Below, piece after piece: positions 45,607 to 57,076 of a stretch of 64,000 nt of DNA. Source of the stretch: Artemisia argyi (taxonomy: Eukaryota; Streptophyta; Magnoliopsida; Asterales; Asteraceae); the NCBI GenBank assembly GCA_030686995.1, contig CM060692.1:121618796-121682795 (forward strand), read 5' to 3'. The notes beneath the pieces are model-generated. The model was not told the DNA's origin and ran no database searches. It saw only the letters and a program-made list of their open reading frames with translations. The position numbers and the translations under genes are program-made. Each line of letters opens with the position of its first letter. Positions within the stretch are counted from its first letter, which is position 1.

Positions 45607-46986
45607 ATGTTTTCTTTGTAAATCCATCACAATGGTGAATTTACCTCAAAACCAGGAAGAAGGTATCTCTTTGGAGATACCGATTGGTTTGACGGAATTC
45701 ACTCTGACGTTTTCTCCATGGAATTATTGGGTGAAATGTTAGAGGATTTAGGTTACATGGATAGTACCCTTATGTTTACTCACTTTAGGATACCTGGAGA
45801 GTCACTGGATGATGGTTTGCTACCACTAAAGTCTGACGAAGATGTGAAGACACTTGTGGAGTATGTTCCTATATTTACACAATTGGAGTTGTATATTGAA
45901 ACCGGTGTTTCAATTGTTGAGTGTGAGATGATGGATCGAATGATGACTAAGGGCAAGGGTGTGGTGATAGAAGAAATACTGGATGCTGATATGAATGAGG
46001 CTGTTGGAAAGGGTATTGATGGTGAGACTGGAAATAGTGGGAAATTACTATTGTTAGAGTGGCATAAAGAGTGGCATAAGACAACACAACCTGAGAAGGC
46101 TGGACCTGTTTTTGATACTGATTCTGACAGTGGCTTCCTACCAACATTTTGTACCAAAAAAATGATTGCAGATCATACAAAAAGGATGAGTGATGAGTTT
46201 CAATTCAGAAGGTTATTGGAAGAGATTGACCAAGACTTTACTGTGGAGGATTCAAGTGAGGAGTCTACAGGTTTGCTCGATTTTTATGATCTCAATTTTG
46301 ATGATGCGTATTATGATGACACAAGTGATGAAGAGGTTGCTCAAGAATGGCATGATGATCCGTACCATTTAGTTGATGTACCTGAACCTGAAGAGATGCA
46401 TGCGATTGAAGAGCCTCAAGAGCCTCAAGAGCCTCAAGAGATTAGTGACATGTTTGTTGAAATAGATCAAGCATTGGATGAACTTGATGACGTTGTTGCA
46501 GCTGGAGAAGGAACAGAGGTGTATGCTCTTTATGCTGAACCAATTAGTTTCAGTTTTCTTCCAATTGTGGATGTTGATGGTGTTGATGGTGATGATGGTG
46601 AACAAAGAGTTCGTGATGAGGATGTGATTCTAGATGAGCAGTGTGATGAAGTAGTTAGAGATGGTGAACAAATAGTTTGTGATGTGGCTGTGATACCAGA
46701 TGATCAGTGTGCTGTAGTAGTTGGAAATGGTGAATAAAGAGTTTCTGATGTGGCTGTGATACCAAATGATCAGTGTGCTGTAGTAGTTGGAAATGAGGGA
46801 TGTATATCAGTTGTTGAAGGAGATGAGCCACTTCAAGTGCTTGAAAAAAATGGAGTTGGGCAAGATGGAGTGCTTGTAGAGGACAAGTTTGAAGACCAAG
46901 GAAGATCAATCAAGAGGCGAAGACTGATGGCTGACAAGAAACCCAAGGATGATGCTAACAAGGAACCCAAGGATGATGCTAAATAA
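45607..46986 (+). pseudogene. PB1-like domain protein of MULE-associated type
   Basis: An ATG at 45607 is followed by a TAA as its fifth codon (45619-45621). The same frame then continues with HHNGEF, KPGRRY and SDVFSMELLGEMLEDLGY, and a PB1-like fold ends with LELYIETG near 45900. This matches N-terminal PB1-like domains of MULE-linked plant proteins. A long acidic region follows with EPQ repeats, then three 22-residue repeats (GEQ.V.D..VI.D.QC..VV). Repeat 3 starts with TAA (46735-46737) where repeat 1 has CAA. A basic segment KRRR near the end looks like a nuclear localisation signal. No transposase core or zinc knuckle follows, so it is a truncated relative. The internal open part starts at ATG 45718. 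Confidence 0.7.
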
Positions 46987-47308
46987 TGGTTATGCTTTTA
47001 TGTTTAGCTCAATAATTTGTAGAAGATTATAACAATATTTACTTTCTTAAAGTTTATATATCGGTTATATAATCTTAACTAGAGTCAATGGTTGCATAAC
47101 ATTTTATCGAATCTAATGGAAGCCAAAAAACTAGGCAATTTTGGGATGTGTATGTTGGTAACCCAAACGTTTAGCATTTATTACCCAAACACGCCTAAAA
47201 CACATTTTCACATGTAATTACCACGCCTATTTATATGATATAACCTAAGTAACTTCCTCATTCATTCACTAAACAAACACAGTAAAACATAAACAAAGAA
47301 ACAAAAGA
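46987..47308. other. Spacer with possible promoter
   Basis: AT-rich sequence. CCTATTTATATGATATAACC at 47225 could serve as a TATA region for the next ORF, 60-70 bp before its ATG. Confidence 0.35.
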
Positions 47309-47650
47309 ATGTCTCAATTTGTGCTTCTTCAAGAACTTGCAGCGGATGCTAACTCAAGTGAGTTACCATACCAGATGACGGTGTATTTTGATAGGGAGAC
47401 ACAGCGTGATGTCAAGTATGTGAAAGATATGTTTAAGGCATATCAAGAGTTGCTTGATATTTTTATTCAAAGGAACAAGCACATGGCTGAAATGGAACTT
47501 GTGCGTCCCTCGGTGTAGATGTTCAAGTGCTTGGAGTACTTTAAGAAGCTTAAAAAGTCCGACGTTATCGAGCTTTTGGAATTGAAGAAGAAGATTGCCG
47601 AAGCGAAGCTCAAGCTTTTCAATAAGCACACATTTGTCAAGGGACTTTAA
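47309..47650 (+). pseudogene. Small ORF of unknown function, interrupted by TAG
   Basis: The ATG at 47309 opens 69 codons to TAG (47516-47518); the same frame then continues for 43 codons to TAA at 47648-47650. The combined reading is a charged, mostly helical product with heptad-like Leu/Ile spacing and no known motif. An AAC-rich leader without ATG precedes it. The continuous frame across the TAG suggests a recently broken gene of about 113 codons; if the first part alone is used it would be a 69-residue protein. I do not recognise the family. Confidence 0.45.
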
Positions 47651-48003
47651 AGTTTCTTTCAATGTTTTTTATCAACCATGTTATGTTCCTTTGAATTTTA
47701 ATGTTACCCGTTATGTTTTATCAATGTTATGTTTTGAATTTTAATGGCATGTTATGTTTTTTTTATCAATTTTAACGGTATATTATTAATTATGTTATCT
47801 GTTTGTTGATTTATTATGTTATTTTATTTTGTTACTTATGTTATGATGCTATGTTACAAGGTCAAAACAAAGATTGTCAACGTTGATTGTCATTTACAAA
47901 AGTCAAACTTGATTGTCAATTTGGGTAATTTTGGGTATTTTTGTGCATGCACATTCATTTGAATAAGGTTACACGGATAGTCAATGGTTACACGGATTTG
48001 TAA
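47651..48003. other. Spacer, no feature seen
   Basis: AT-rich with repeated GTTATGTTTT and ATGTTATG words after the small ORF; nothing else. Confidence 0.5.
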
Positions 48004-48560
48004 TGAGGATGCTACTCAACATGGGTCAAAACAGTCAAGTCAACCTAATAACTGCAGAAACAAAAACTCCTTTGTACAGACCTTCCAAACTGGTTCAAGC
48101 ATATTGAAATTGATTGCCAGTTTGTGAGAGACAAGATTAGAGGTGGTCAAATTCTTCCCACTTTCATACCAACCAAGTCACAATTGGCTGATATTCTCAC
48201 AAAGGGTTTAAGCAAAACTCTGCACTACAATTGTTTATCCAAATTGGCTCTGTGTAACCCTTTACACACTGCAAATTTGTGCGGGGGATAATGGGACGCT
48301 ACTCAATATGGGTCAAAACAGTCAAGTCAAGCTAATAACTGCAGAACCAAACACTCCATTGTAGCTAGTTAGTTTTAGTTTCCCGCTAAAATTGTGCTGA
48401 TATAAATAATGCGTAAAAACATTATTAATATTTTTCAATATCTCTACGTTTTGACGATCACAAAATATAAAATCATTAAACATAAAATCATTACGTAAAC
48501 AAGTATTTAGTGACAAAATATCATTACATTCAACTAAATCACTTAAGGTATGAATAAACA
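48004..48560 (+). mobile_element. Copia (Ale/Retrofit-like) deletion remnant
   Basis: A 75-bp LTR start (TGAGGATGCTACTCAACATG at 48004) is joined to the end of RNase H (about 48097-48288). That piece reads HIEIDCQFVRDKI and PTKSQLADILTKGLSK, then comes a polypurine GCGGGGGAT and a second LTR start at 48292 (TGGGACGCTACTCAATATG). Nearly all of the LTR and the internal region between them is deleted. The downstream LTR includes a TATA box (GATATAAATA, 48399); its end is not clear. Confidence 0.75.
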
Positions 48561-48674
48561 ATTGCCTAATACATTTTATGATTAAAGGAAGGTTTATTTA
48601 ATAAATACAAATCATATAAAATGGTATAAACATTTTATATATTTAGAAAAACACTTTTGGTAATTAAAGGAAAA

Positions 48675-49980
48675 TGTTTAATTCATAATAAATATATGAA
48701 TTCAAATTTTTAACCAAAATCAGTTAGTTTTTTAGCAAATAAATTTTCCCCAGAAAAAGACAAGAAATCTGCAGGTTTCGTTTGGGCGGCCCCCTTAATT
48801 ATAACGGGCGGCCCCCTTAATTTTAAGGGGGCCGGCACACAATTAAAGGGGCCGGCCACGCTCCCATGTCAGATTTTGTCAGAAATTTTTCCCTATAAAT
48901 ATCAACTTAAACCTGGTATTTTTAACACCTTTTTGCACGAAAATTTTCAGATCCAATTCTCTCTAAACATCCTTCTAAAACCCTTTAATCATAAGATTAT
49001 TAATCCTTGTTTCAAGTGATCCAATCTTTTCATTCCCTCATCTCTCTAAGTGCAAGAGAAGAATACTCCTTCCATTTCAAATCAAGAAGTATTGAAGATT
49101 AGTTGTGTAGTTTGTATATATCAATTGTAAAGTTGTGTAGTGCTTGTAATAAGTAGATCTAGGTGGGTTTGTAATTAAGTATAATAGAAGTAGTGGTGTG
49201 AAGAAGTAGTGGTGTGAAGAAGAAGTAGTGGAGTAGTGTGAAGTTGTGAAGTAGTAGTGGTGTGTACATGTTGTGAAGAAGGTGTGTAGTGACTAGTGGT
49301 GTGAGATTGGTTCTAGCTATAATTAGAACCCGACATTTAGCTTAGTGTTGTTAATTGGTGTAAGCAAAAGTTGTGTAAGGTTTTCTCCGCCATAAGGGAG
49401 CTTGTTGACATAGTGAAGAAAACTCTCGAGTAGGTGACTCGGGGAGTGGAGTAGGGCAAGGAAGGTGTCCTTGTAGCCGAACCACTATAAATCCTTTGTC
49501 TCGCGGTTAGATCTTTCCAACTCTAACTTATTACTTAGCTTACTTACTTACATCTCATATATAGCTATAATTGTCTATATTATGCATGTGTTGAATTTAC
49601 ATATTTAGCTTACATCGTTATTATTTTTCATACCTAGATATAGTTGTTCATATTGTTCAAGACTTGAATTCACATAAGATCGAATCAAAGTTTTAAGAGT
49701 TAACAATGCTTTAACTCTTAAAACTAAACTAAGTTTTCATAAATAAAAAGGGACATAAAAATACTTGTCTATATTGTTATTGTTTACTTGCGTAGATATA
49801 AGTTGTTATAAGTTATACTCATCTATATTGTTATTATTTACTTACGTAGATATAAGTACTTACAAGCATACAAGTATTGATCTCACATAAACTAGAAACG
49901 AAGTTTTGTTTTAAACAACTAAGTTTTCATAAAAATTAAAAAGACGTAAAACTATTCAACCTCTCTTCTAGTTTTCCACA
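48675..49980 (+). repeat. 5' LTR of the SIRE-like element
   Basis: It starts TGTTTAATTC and ends TTTTCCACA just before the primer site, 1306 bp, collinear with the solo LTR at 27745-28904. It holds a palindrome array (48784-48859), a CTATAAATA box at 48893 and GTAGTGGTGTGAAGAAG repeats (49190-49280). It has no ORF. Confidence 0.8.
48784..48859 (+). promoter_or_regulatory. GGGCGGCCCCCTTAA palindrome array in U3
   Basis: Two direct GGGCGGCCCCCTTAAT units are followed by two inverted units (TTAAGGGGGCCGGC and AAAGGGGCCGGCC). The TATA box is about 35 bp downstream. The same four-unit array recurs at 52605-52679. Confidence 0.8.
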
Positions 49981-49981
49981 A

Positions 49982-49995
49982 TTGGCATCAGAGCT
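49982..49995 (+). other. Primer binding site, tRNA-iMet type
   Basis: TTGGCATCAGAGCT follows the LTR end by one base and matches the usual plant TGGTATCAGAGC site but for one base. Confidence 0.8.
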
Positions 49996-50035
49996 ACGTT
50001 AAACAAGATTTTTAAAATAAAATGTATTTTAAAAC

Positions 50036-51870
50036 TTGAAACGATCTATGGAATCTGAAAAATATTTAGAAGGGCAATCTATGCAAAGACCACCACTATT
50101 TAAAAATGATGGTTTTCTTTATTGGAAAAATAGATTCGAAACTTATGTGAAATCAAAAGATCTTGATCTTTGGCATGTTATTACCTTTGGTGATTTTCCA
50201 CATATTCAATATAATTTTGAAACTAAAAAGGATGAAATTGTATTTTTTGAAAAACAAAATGATGATTTAAAAAAGAAACTAGCAAAAAATAATGAGGCTA
50301 AAATGGTTATTTATAATGCGTTACCATGCAAAGAATATGAAAGAATTTTTATGTGTAAAACCGCAAAAGAAATTTGAGATTCTTTATTAATCACTCACCA
50401 AGGTAATAGTCAAGTCAAAGATAATAAAATAGATCTTCTTGTTCAACAATATGAACAATTTACGATTCCGAAAGAGGAATTAATTGATAATGCTTTTGCT
50501 AGGTTTAACACTATCATCACAAGTTTAAAAGCACTTGATGAGAATTTTTCTAGTAAGAATTTTGTTAGGAAATTTCTTAGGGCTCTTCATCCAAAATGGC
50601 GAGCTAAAGTTACGGCGATTGAAGAATCAAAGAATTTGTCAACTCTACAACTTGACGAATTGATCGGAAACTTAAAGGTCTACGAAGAAATAATAAAGAA
50701 AGACTCCAAAATGGTCAAAGGAAAAAGGGATCAAAGCAAATCAATTGCGTTGAAGGCTTAAAAGGACTCTAGTGACGAAGAATGCTCAACCTCCAAAAGT
50801 GACGATGAAGAGTATGCTATGGCCGTACGAGACTTCAAGAAATTCTTCAAAATACGAGGAAGATACGTTAGGCAACCATATAATGAAAGAAAGTGTTTTA
50901 AGTGTGGAGATCCAAATCATCTTATTGGAGAATGTCCGAAGTTGTCAAGAAGTCAAAACCACAAGGCTTTTTGTAGGAGGAGAATGGAGCGATAGTGATA
51001 ATGATGAAAAAGAGACAACAAATAATGAAAAGTGTCTTATGGCAAAGGCATCCGACGAGGTACGTTATAAAACCGAATACTATAGTGATGAACATTTATC
51101 CTTAGATGAAAATGACTTAGATAACGAATATAGTAGATTATGTAAATTAGGTCAAAAGGTCATAGCTAAAAACAAGTCACTAAAACATATTTATAATAGA
51201 TTAGAAAATGAAGTACTCGAATTAAAAATTAAACTAAAACATTTGGAAAAAGAAAAACGAGTTTTTATAGAATGTAAAACATGGTTAGAGGTCAAAAATG
51301 AAAACGAAAAACTTAAAGATGAAATTTTCAAACTTGACAAGTTTAAAAATAGTAGTAACTCACTTAAGAACATAATAAGTGTTCAAGAAACTTTGGGAGA
51401 TAAAATTGGTCTAGGATTCAACTTAACTAATGTTTCAACTAGTGAAAATAAAAATGAAAAGTTTGAATGTGAATCTAGTAAGCAAAAACCATTAGACTCA
51501 AAACCTAAGTATATACCTATAAAAGATAGAAAAATACCTATTGCGAGTGATGAGGAAGTAAAAAGTTTTTATAAACCATCATTAAAAGCCAAAACTGGAT
51601 TTTCTAAGCTAAAATTAAGATCTAAAACTCCACCTCCAAATAGACCAAATAATCCCCATCCTCAGTCTAAACCCCCTCTACATAGGAGAAATCAAGGTAG
51701 ACAAAACTTTTCTAATAATAGTCACCCAATGTGGAATTATCCGCATTAACCAAGCTTTAACCCATGGGGAATACTTCCACCATACATGCATCCTAGTAAA
51801 TTGCAAACCATGTTTGGTTCAAACAACTTTGGACCAATGAGACCATGGGAACCAAGTGGCTAAGTTGTCA
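50036..51870 (+). pseudogene. SIRE-like copia gag, broken
   Basis: The frame starts near 50036 and reads as a copia gag N-terminal part with FLYWKNRFETYV and DLWHVI. A TGA (50376-50378) stands where the family has Trp, and a TAA is at 50759-50761. The zinc knuckle [14 protein letters not shown] (C-x2-C-x4-H-x4-C) is at 50894-50935. After a frameshift near 50960 a frame open to 51749 encodes a long Lys/Glu/Leu-rich coiled coil and a Pro/Asn-rich basic tail, as in SIRE/Maximus gag. The product would coat the RNA particle. Confidence 0.8.
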
Positions 51871-52239
51871 CTTTTTGAAACTATTGGAATCTCATCTACA
51901 AATGGCTTCTATAAGTCAACATGGCTACTTGAAATTTTTTGAAGAAAATTTATTGAAGACTAAAAGGTACGCATTTCTTTTAAGTTTATCGCTAAAATTT
52001 ATATTCTTAGATTAGTAACTAGTTAGAATAATGCTTAGTTATATAGCTAGTAATACTTACTTGCTCACATATTATGAACCCCTCTTAGTTGGCTTTCCTA
52101 GGATTTATATTAAAATTGTTCATTGTCGAACAACATAGAAAATGGAAATCTTCTATGTCCACTAGTAGAAAACTCATGGTGATGAAGTGAAATGAGTTAA
52201 ATGGATTAATCGTTAATATAGAAGTGAGACTAGATCCCT

Positions 52240-52542
52240 CGCGTAGGAAAACTATGGATGAAACAAGCTCTCGAAGACTATGGCATTAGGTTAGAAATTA
52301 TTCCTATTATGTGCAATAACAAAGGTGCTATAGATTTAAGTAAGAATCATGTTCAACACTCTAGGACTAAACATATAGAAATACGTCATCACTTTCTTAT
52401 GGACATTATACAAAAAGAAAATATAACAATAGAGAAGGTAGCTTCGGAAGGTAACATTGCCGATATAGTCACTAAGCCTCTTGAGCGTGATTTACTTAAC
52501 CACTTACGTTTAGGATTAGGAATGATGGAGCAAATTGATTAA
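52240..52542 (+). pseudogene. RNase H C-terminal fragment of the SIRE-like element
   Basis: The piece contains MKQALEDYG, IMCNNKGAIDLSKN, HSRTKHIEIRHHF and IADIVTKPLERD, the classic C-terminal segment of copia pol. The CDN of active elements is CNN here. It is joined to gag-flank sequence near 51870-52240, so about 3 kb of protease, integrase and reverse transcriptase are deleted. Confidence 0.85.
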
Positions 52543-52604
52543 ATTCTTGGAATACTTAACATCTTCTGAATAATCAAAGTTCGGAAAAATTTTCTTTGTC
52601 AGAT

Positions 52605-52679
52605 GGGCGGACCCTTTAATTTATAAGGGCGGCCCCCTTAAAATTAAGGGGACCAGCCTCACTTTAAGGGGGCCGGCCA
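52605..52679 (+). promoter_or_regulatory. Second GGGCGGCC palindrome array, after the pol stop
   Basis: Four units in the same order and orientation as 48784-48859 (two GGGCGG..CCCTTTAA, then two inverted TTAAGGGG..CCGGCC) but with different spacers. It lies 60 bp after the RNase H stop with no TATA-like CTATAAATA behind it, so it is not simply the 3' LTR. Confidence 0.75.
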
Positions 52680-53271
52680 TCTGAGCATAAAATTTTAAGT
52701 TTTCTTTCTTCTCAAATCTGAGTCTAGGATTCTATTTTGCACAAAATCAAGAATTGAGATATTTTGTTTTGCATAAATATATTCTCAAAGAAAACCTCAA
52801 TTCATTTTGAAATTATTCTCACGTTTAGGAAAACTCATTGTTGAATAATGATAAAAACGTTTTTTTTTCAAAGCATGAACAATAGTCTCACTCTCGTTGT
52901 CTATATATATAATCCAATATATACATATATATGACACTTAGAAGTGAGCAAGGCTAAATCAAGGAGATCAAGGATTGTTTCTTAGGAAAATTTGTTTTTC
53001 TTTTATAGGAGTCAAAACGATCTTAACTCCGTATTTATTTCATATAGGCATACACTAGAACAAAATTAAGAATTACACTATCACATTTGTTCCATCACTA
53101 GTGTCTCACTCATTAGTTGCTTTTGCCCTTGCACTAAGTTAGTCATGTTAGGTAGAATGCCTTAATTACTTGATATATTACTTCATTAAGTTTGCATGCA
53201 TGCTTAGTTGTAATTATATTACATGTTTATTCGCCTATATACTTTTCATGCATATTCCATTAAGATAATAA
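52680..53271 (+). other. Noncoding stretch of the SIRE-like element
   Basis: AT-rich sequence with no ORF or motif that I can name, between the palindrome array and the Pro/Ser-rich ORFs. Confidence 0.5.
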
Positions 53272-54100
53272 ATGCATAGTTGCCTAAAGAGTTGGACTTG
53301 CCCAAAACCAAACCTCATAATCTTTACAAACTCAAACCTTATAACCTTTACTCACCCATACCCTTCTACCTTACACTCAAACCTCATAACCTTTACACAC
53401 TCAAACCGCCAAAGTGAAATGAAAAACAAAGGCATTCCTTCCGTGAACATCGCTATTTCACTCTCACCAATCACACCACTTGATACTCATTTCCCATCCT
53501 CACCAATAACTCCATCTAGTCATCCTCACAAAATGATTCAACCATGTAACCATTCCCTACACTATACCAAGTGTGTCATCACCACTACAACTTAACGCAT
53601 GAAGGTCAAACCATACTTCATGATACACAAATCTCATGTTCACTCAAATTAACCCTTTCACAAACCACATCATAATAACCAACCATCCATCTCATCACAT
53701 AAGCACACATTCATCCTTGCTCCAAAAAATACACCTTCATCTCATCCTTCACCACCAACACACATCACCATAATCCACCATGGATTCACCAAAAACTTCC
53801 ATTTCCAAAACATCAAAAAAACAAAAGATCCTCATCACTCCTAAACTACTCTTCATTGACTTAACCAAAGTTGACAACACAACCCCATCACCTCAACTTC
53901 AATACTCATCACCTAGTGCACCAAATGCACCATCTAAAACACCCTCTACTCGTGGAACATCCTCTTCTTCAATACCTTCATCCTCATCCATCAATGACTA
54001 CCTAAACTCACAAATGTTTCCATCGCCAAGAGTATCACCACCACCTCCTAACAACACACATGATATTCCCATGTTGCATATTGATAACGCTCAAAGTTAA
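53272..54100 (+). CDS. Proline/serine-rich ORFs downstream of pol (SIRE-like ORF region)
   Basis: Two ORFs lie here: 53272-53595, with four CTCAAACCT-type repeats at its start and an ISLSPITPLDTHF segment, and 53780-54100, which starts MDSPKTSISK and is rich in Ser, Pro and Thr (PSPRVSPPPP). The second resembles a module I associate with Asteraceae retroelement proteins. The ISLSPITPLDTHF segment recurs as LSLSPITSLNAHF at about 63796-63835. The location fits the extra ORF some SIRE elements carry after pol, but no membrane segment is visible. Whether they are translated is unknown. Confidence 0.45.
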
Positions 54101-54420
54101 CATGTTTTTTTAAGCGTTATTAGTGTTTTTGTGTATTTTATTTGGTTGTTTTTATATGCTTTTGCCACTAAATCGTATCAAAGTATGTTTTTGTAGCATA
54201 TGTAGCCAAATGCAGGAAAAATGGAGAAAAAAATGAAGAAAATGAAGTATACGCGATTACACGAAGATTCCCAAGCTCAAAAGTCCAATCTATGAAGAAA
54301 TTCATATGAGAACCTAAGTTTTGTCATCTCAAAGTTCCAAGTTCAGAAGTTAATCAAGTTTGGATAGTGCATAAAGAACTACACAAGGAAAAGTCAAAGT
54401 CCAAAGAAGCCAGGAATTAC

Positions 54421-54507
54421 CATCCGATCGGTTGGAGTTCAACCGATCGGATTGCCATAATGACCTTTCTCCATCCAATCGGTATTAACCCGTATCCGAT
54501 CGGATGG
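54421..54507 (+). promoter_or_regulatory. CCGATCGG palindrome array in the solo LTR
   Basis: ATCCGATCGGTTGG, AACCGATCGGATTG, ATCCAATCGGT and ATCCGATCGGATGG lie within 87 bp. A TATA-like CCTATAAGG follows at 54645. Confidence 0.75.
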
Positions 54508-55707
54508 CCACTTCTGCATGTTTTTTCCAACTTTTGTGCACGAATTTTGGTCTTTTGTCCCATGGTTCTAGGCCCTTTTTAGTGTCTTATTGTCCAAGTT
54601 CAAGCATTTAAGTCCCTAGTTATTACCAAGAGTGTTGGACAAGCCTATAAGGACCTCAAAAGTGCATAACTTAACACACCATTGAAGATACCATTTACTC
54701 TCATTACTACACACAATTATTATCATCTTCTAGCTCTCTAAGGAGGAAAATTCGTGTAGAAAGAACCAGGAACTTTGGAGGACCAAAGAAGCAATATTTG
54801 GAGTCCGAAAATCTCAAGAAATCATCACCAACACTTAGGTTATCAATACCTTGTCATTTGTTATCAATTTCAAAGCATTGTAAGACTTATAACCATGGAT
54901 TCTAATGTTAAATATTCTGAGTTTATTTTCATGTTTGCTATGAGTTGCTAGTAATCTTTTTACACTTGTTTTGATGATGTTTTATACTTAGTGATAGTGA
55001 TGATTGTGGTAACATGTTTTAGTTCAATTTCAAGTCAATCCTAATAACCAATTGTACCTTAAGTTTCATCGTGACATTTGTTTAGCCAAGGTTAACTAAT
55101 TGATAATAGTTTCAAAGGTCGAAAGATTTGTTATTACTCAACTAGTTATAATCATTTGTCTATGAATGATTGTTTTTCACCATAATTATTCTTGACTAAA
55201 CAAAGAAATAAGAAGTATGATTGTAATGAGAATACTTTTATAACATCAAATCGGATTGTTTGTAAACCTTTAGTAGGACGAAAGTTTAAATGTTTATAAA
55301 CGATTGTGACCTTTTTGTCTATGAAGAGGTTACCTTTTGTATTGACCATTTTCTAAGAGTATTTGATTTGTAATAAAAGTTTGTCTTGTGTTTAAGATAT
55401 CCACCATACCTTATGAACCTTGGATAGATCTTGAATTGATTGGTTTACACCTAAATCTTGTTTTTATGAACTAAAATCTTGACGAAGGTTTAACTTGTAG
55501 AAACAATAGATTAGATCACCATCTAATTATCTCAACCAACATGTTATCAAAAGTTATGACAATCATGTGTGTCATTAAGTAGAAAACTAGTTTAAACAAG
55601 TGTAGTTTTTAATTTATTGAATTTGCTTATTATCTTATTTGCGTACATTAGAGATTTACTTTTAGACTTATATTTCGATTCACTCACAAATCCCTGCGAA
55701 CGATCCC

Positions 55708-55737
55708 GACTTACCATCATATCTTGCTATAACGGAC
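55708..55737 (+). other. U5 segment complementary to tRNA-Asp 5' half (second family)
   Basis: GACTTACCATCATATCTTGC then TATAACGGAC aligns with the complement of the tRNA-Asp 5' half (ACTTACCACTATACTACAACGAC) with a few insertions. It lies about 70-100 bp from the LTR 3' end, as in A1 and A2. Confidence 0.45.
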
Positions 55738-55810
55738 GAGTACACTTGCTCGTATGTGTTGTTTCTAGATTTGGTAACTCATCCTTATAAATTTAAAACT
55801 TGCACTAACA

Positions 55811-56090
55811 AATAGCACATCACATATCCAATCATCCATCCCTAATCACAACCCAACACCTCCATCATCACCTTTCTCCAAACAATGAAAGTTAGTTGAA
55901 GAGCTCATAAGCTGAGTGCTCTTCTTGTCATGCATCTTGCTCAACGCAACTTGGACCAACCACCTTTATCACCCTACTCAAATTGTCTCCTTCACTCACT
56001 CCACTTAAAGCAAGTTGAGCATCATACCCACTATTGTCCTTGTCACATTTACCTCCAAAAACAAACCATTCTCTTGGAAGAACACCTCAC
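55811..56090 (+). pseudogene. Left part of a Pro/Ser-rich ORF split by A2
   Basis: The frame from 55930 reads to the A2 insertion at 56091. Without A2 it would continue in frame at 63670, as HLT before the insertion and LIEYLLTRK after it. The right part stays open to 63961. So one ORF was cut by a recent insertion. No domain is recognised. Confidence 0.5.
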
Positions 56091-56168
56091 TGATACGTGG
56101 GAATCGCACCAGGCTTTACTTCTCAAGGGATCTCGAGAAGCTTACAACCCCCACCAGGCAGTGTACCT

Positions 56169-56200
56169 GATCGTTGTAGTATAGTATAGTGACAAGTACC
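56169..56200 (-). other. U5 segment complementary to tRNA-Asp 5' half (A2 3' LTR)
   Basis: On plus, TCGTTGTAGTATAG, TATAG, TGACAAGTA is the tRNA-Asp 5' sequence (TCGTTGTAGTATAGTGGTAAGTA) with a 5-nt insertion and two changes. The element RNA, which is the other strand, is complementary to the tRNA. Confidence 0.65.
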
Positions 56201-57076
56201 GGGGGATTGACCGTTCAACTAGGAATAGTGTCGCTAGGATTAGAAAACCTAATTACTAGTGCTAAAGATGATGGAAGATTATTTTTGTATTTTTATATTT
56301 TTTAGAAAGCAAGTTAAAATCTCGGGTTTGAAGGATTTGGGCGGAATTAGTTGCTAGTCAACTAACCCAATACTAAAGATGCAATCAAAATAAAATACTA
56401 AAAAATGAAAATAAACTAAATTATACTAAGGTTGTGAGCAATATGTGGAGAAAATGTGTTTACTTAGATTTCACTACTCCCTAGACATCTTTTACACGTT
56501 AATTACTTGTTATAGTTGCGTGGATGACGGATTGTATTCCTTAATACCATTCATGGGGTGGCGCACTTACTTCCCCAATCCTATGAGTGCCTACTTCACT
56601 CCTATGTCGAGCCGTTAAAAACACCTAACATGGGATCATTAGAAATTACTCATGCAGTAAATACAACCAATAAAACCTAGTGCACATCGGTTCATGTTTC
56701 TTAAGACGTTCAAGCATGTTACCAATTAGAGATCTGCCAGTTTTCTTAAGCCTAACATCGAAATCATTCATCCAATACAACCATAAACAAGTAATCAACA
56801 CATAATTAACATCTAGGTTTCATTAGATCCAAGCAAATACAAGATAGATCTAGCCTAGCATGATGGAATTAAGACAAGAACAAGATATAGACAACCAACA
56901 CATAGACATATTGATTGAATTAAAAGAACACTTATCTTAATTACACATGAAAGGGATCAAGGGCAAAGAACCCTTGAAAAACCTATAAAATTCGTCTTAA
57001 GTTCGGACCTAGGGTTTCTCCAAAACTTCTCTTTTTTTAATGTGAAAATTAGAAAACTATATATAGGAAATAGGGT

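Larger units (their letters stand above)
54103..55805 (+). mobile_element. Solo LTR of a second Athila/Tat-like gypsy family
   Basis: A single LTR-like unit starting TGTTTTTTTAAGCG is flanked by TAACA on both sides (54098-54102 and 55806-55810). Its last bases are TTGCAC rather than CA, so the 3' edge may be off by one. Its end region (ATCCCGACTTACC...GTACACTTGCTCG) is of Athila/Tat type. It has no ORF or primer site. It holds CCGATCGG palindromes and a tRNA-Asp-complementary segment. Confidence 0.65.

Noticed and set aside
52605..52679. Start of the SIRE 3' LTR
   Set aside because: The palindromes match the LTR but the following TATA, leader and end sequences of the LTR are absent, and coding-like sequence continues downstream.
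56169..56200. A genuine tRNA-Asp gene in the LTR
   Set aside because: Only the 5' half is present, with a 5-nt insertion, and no anticodon or T arm follows.
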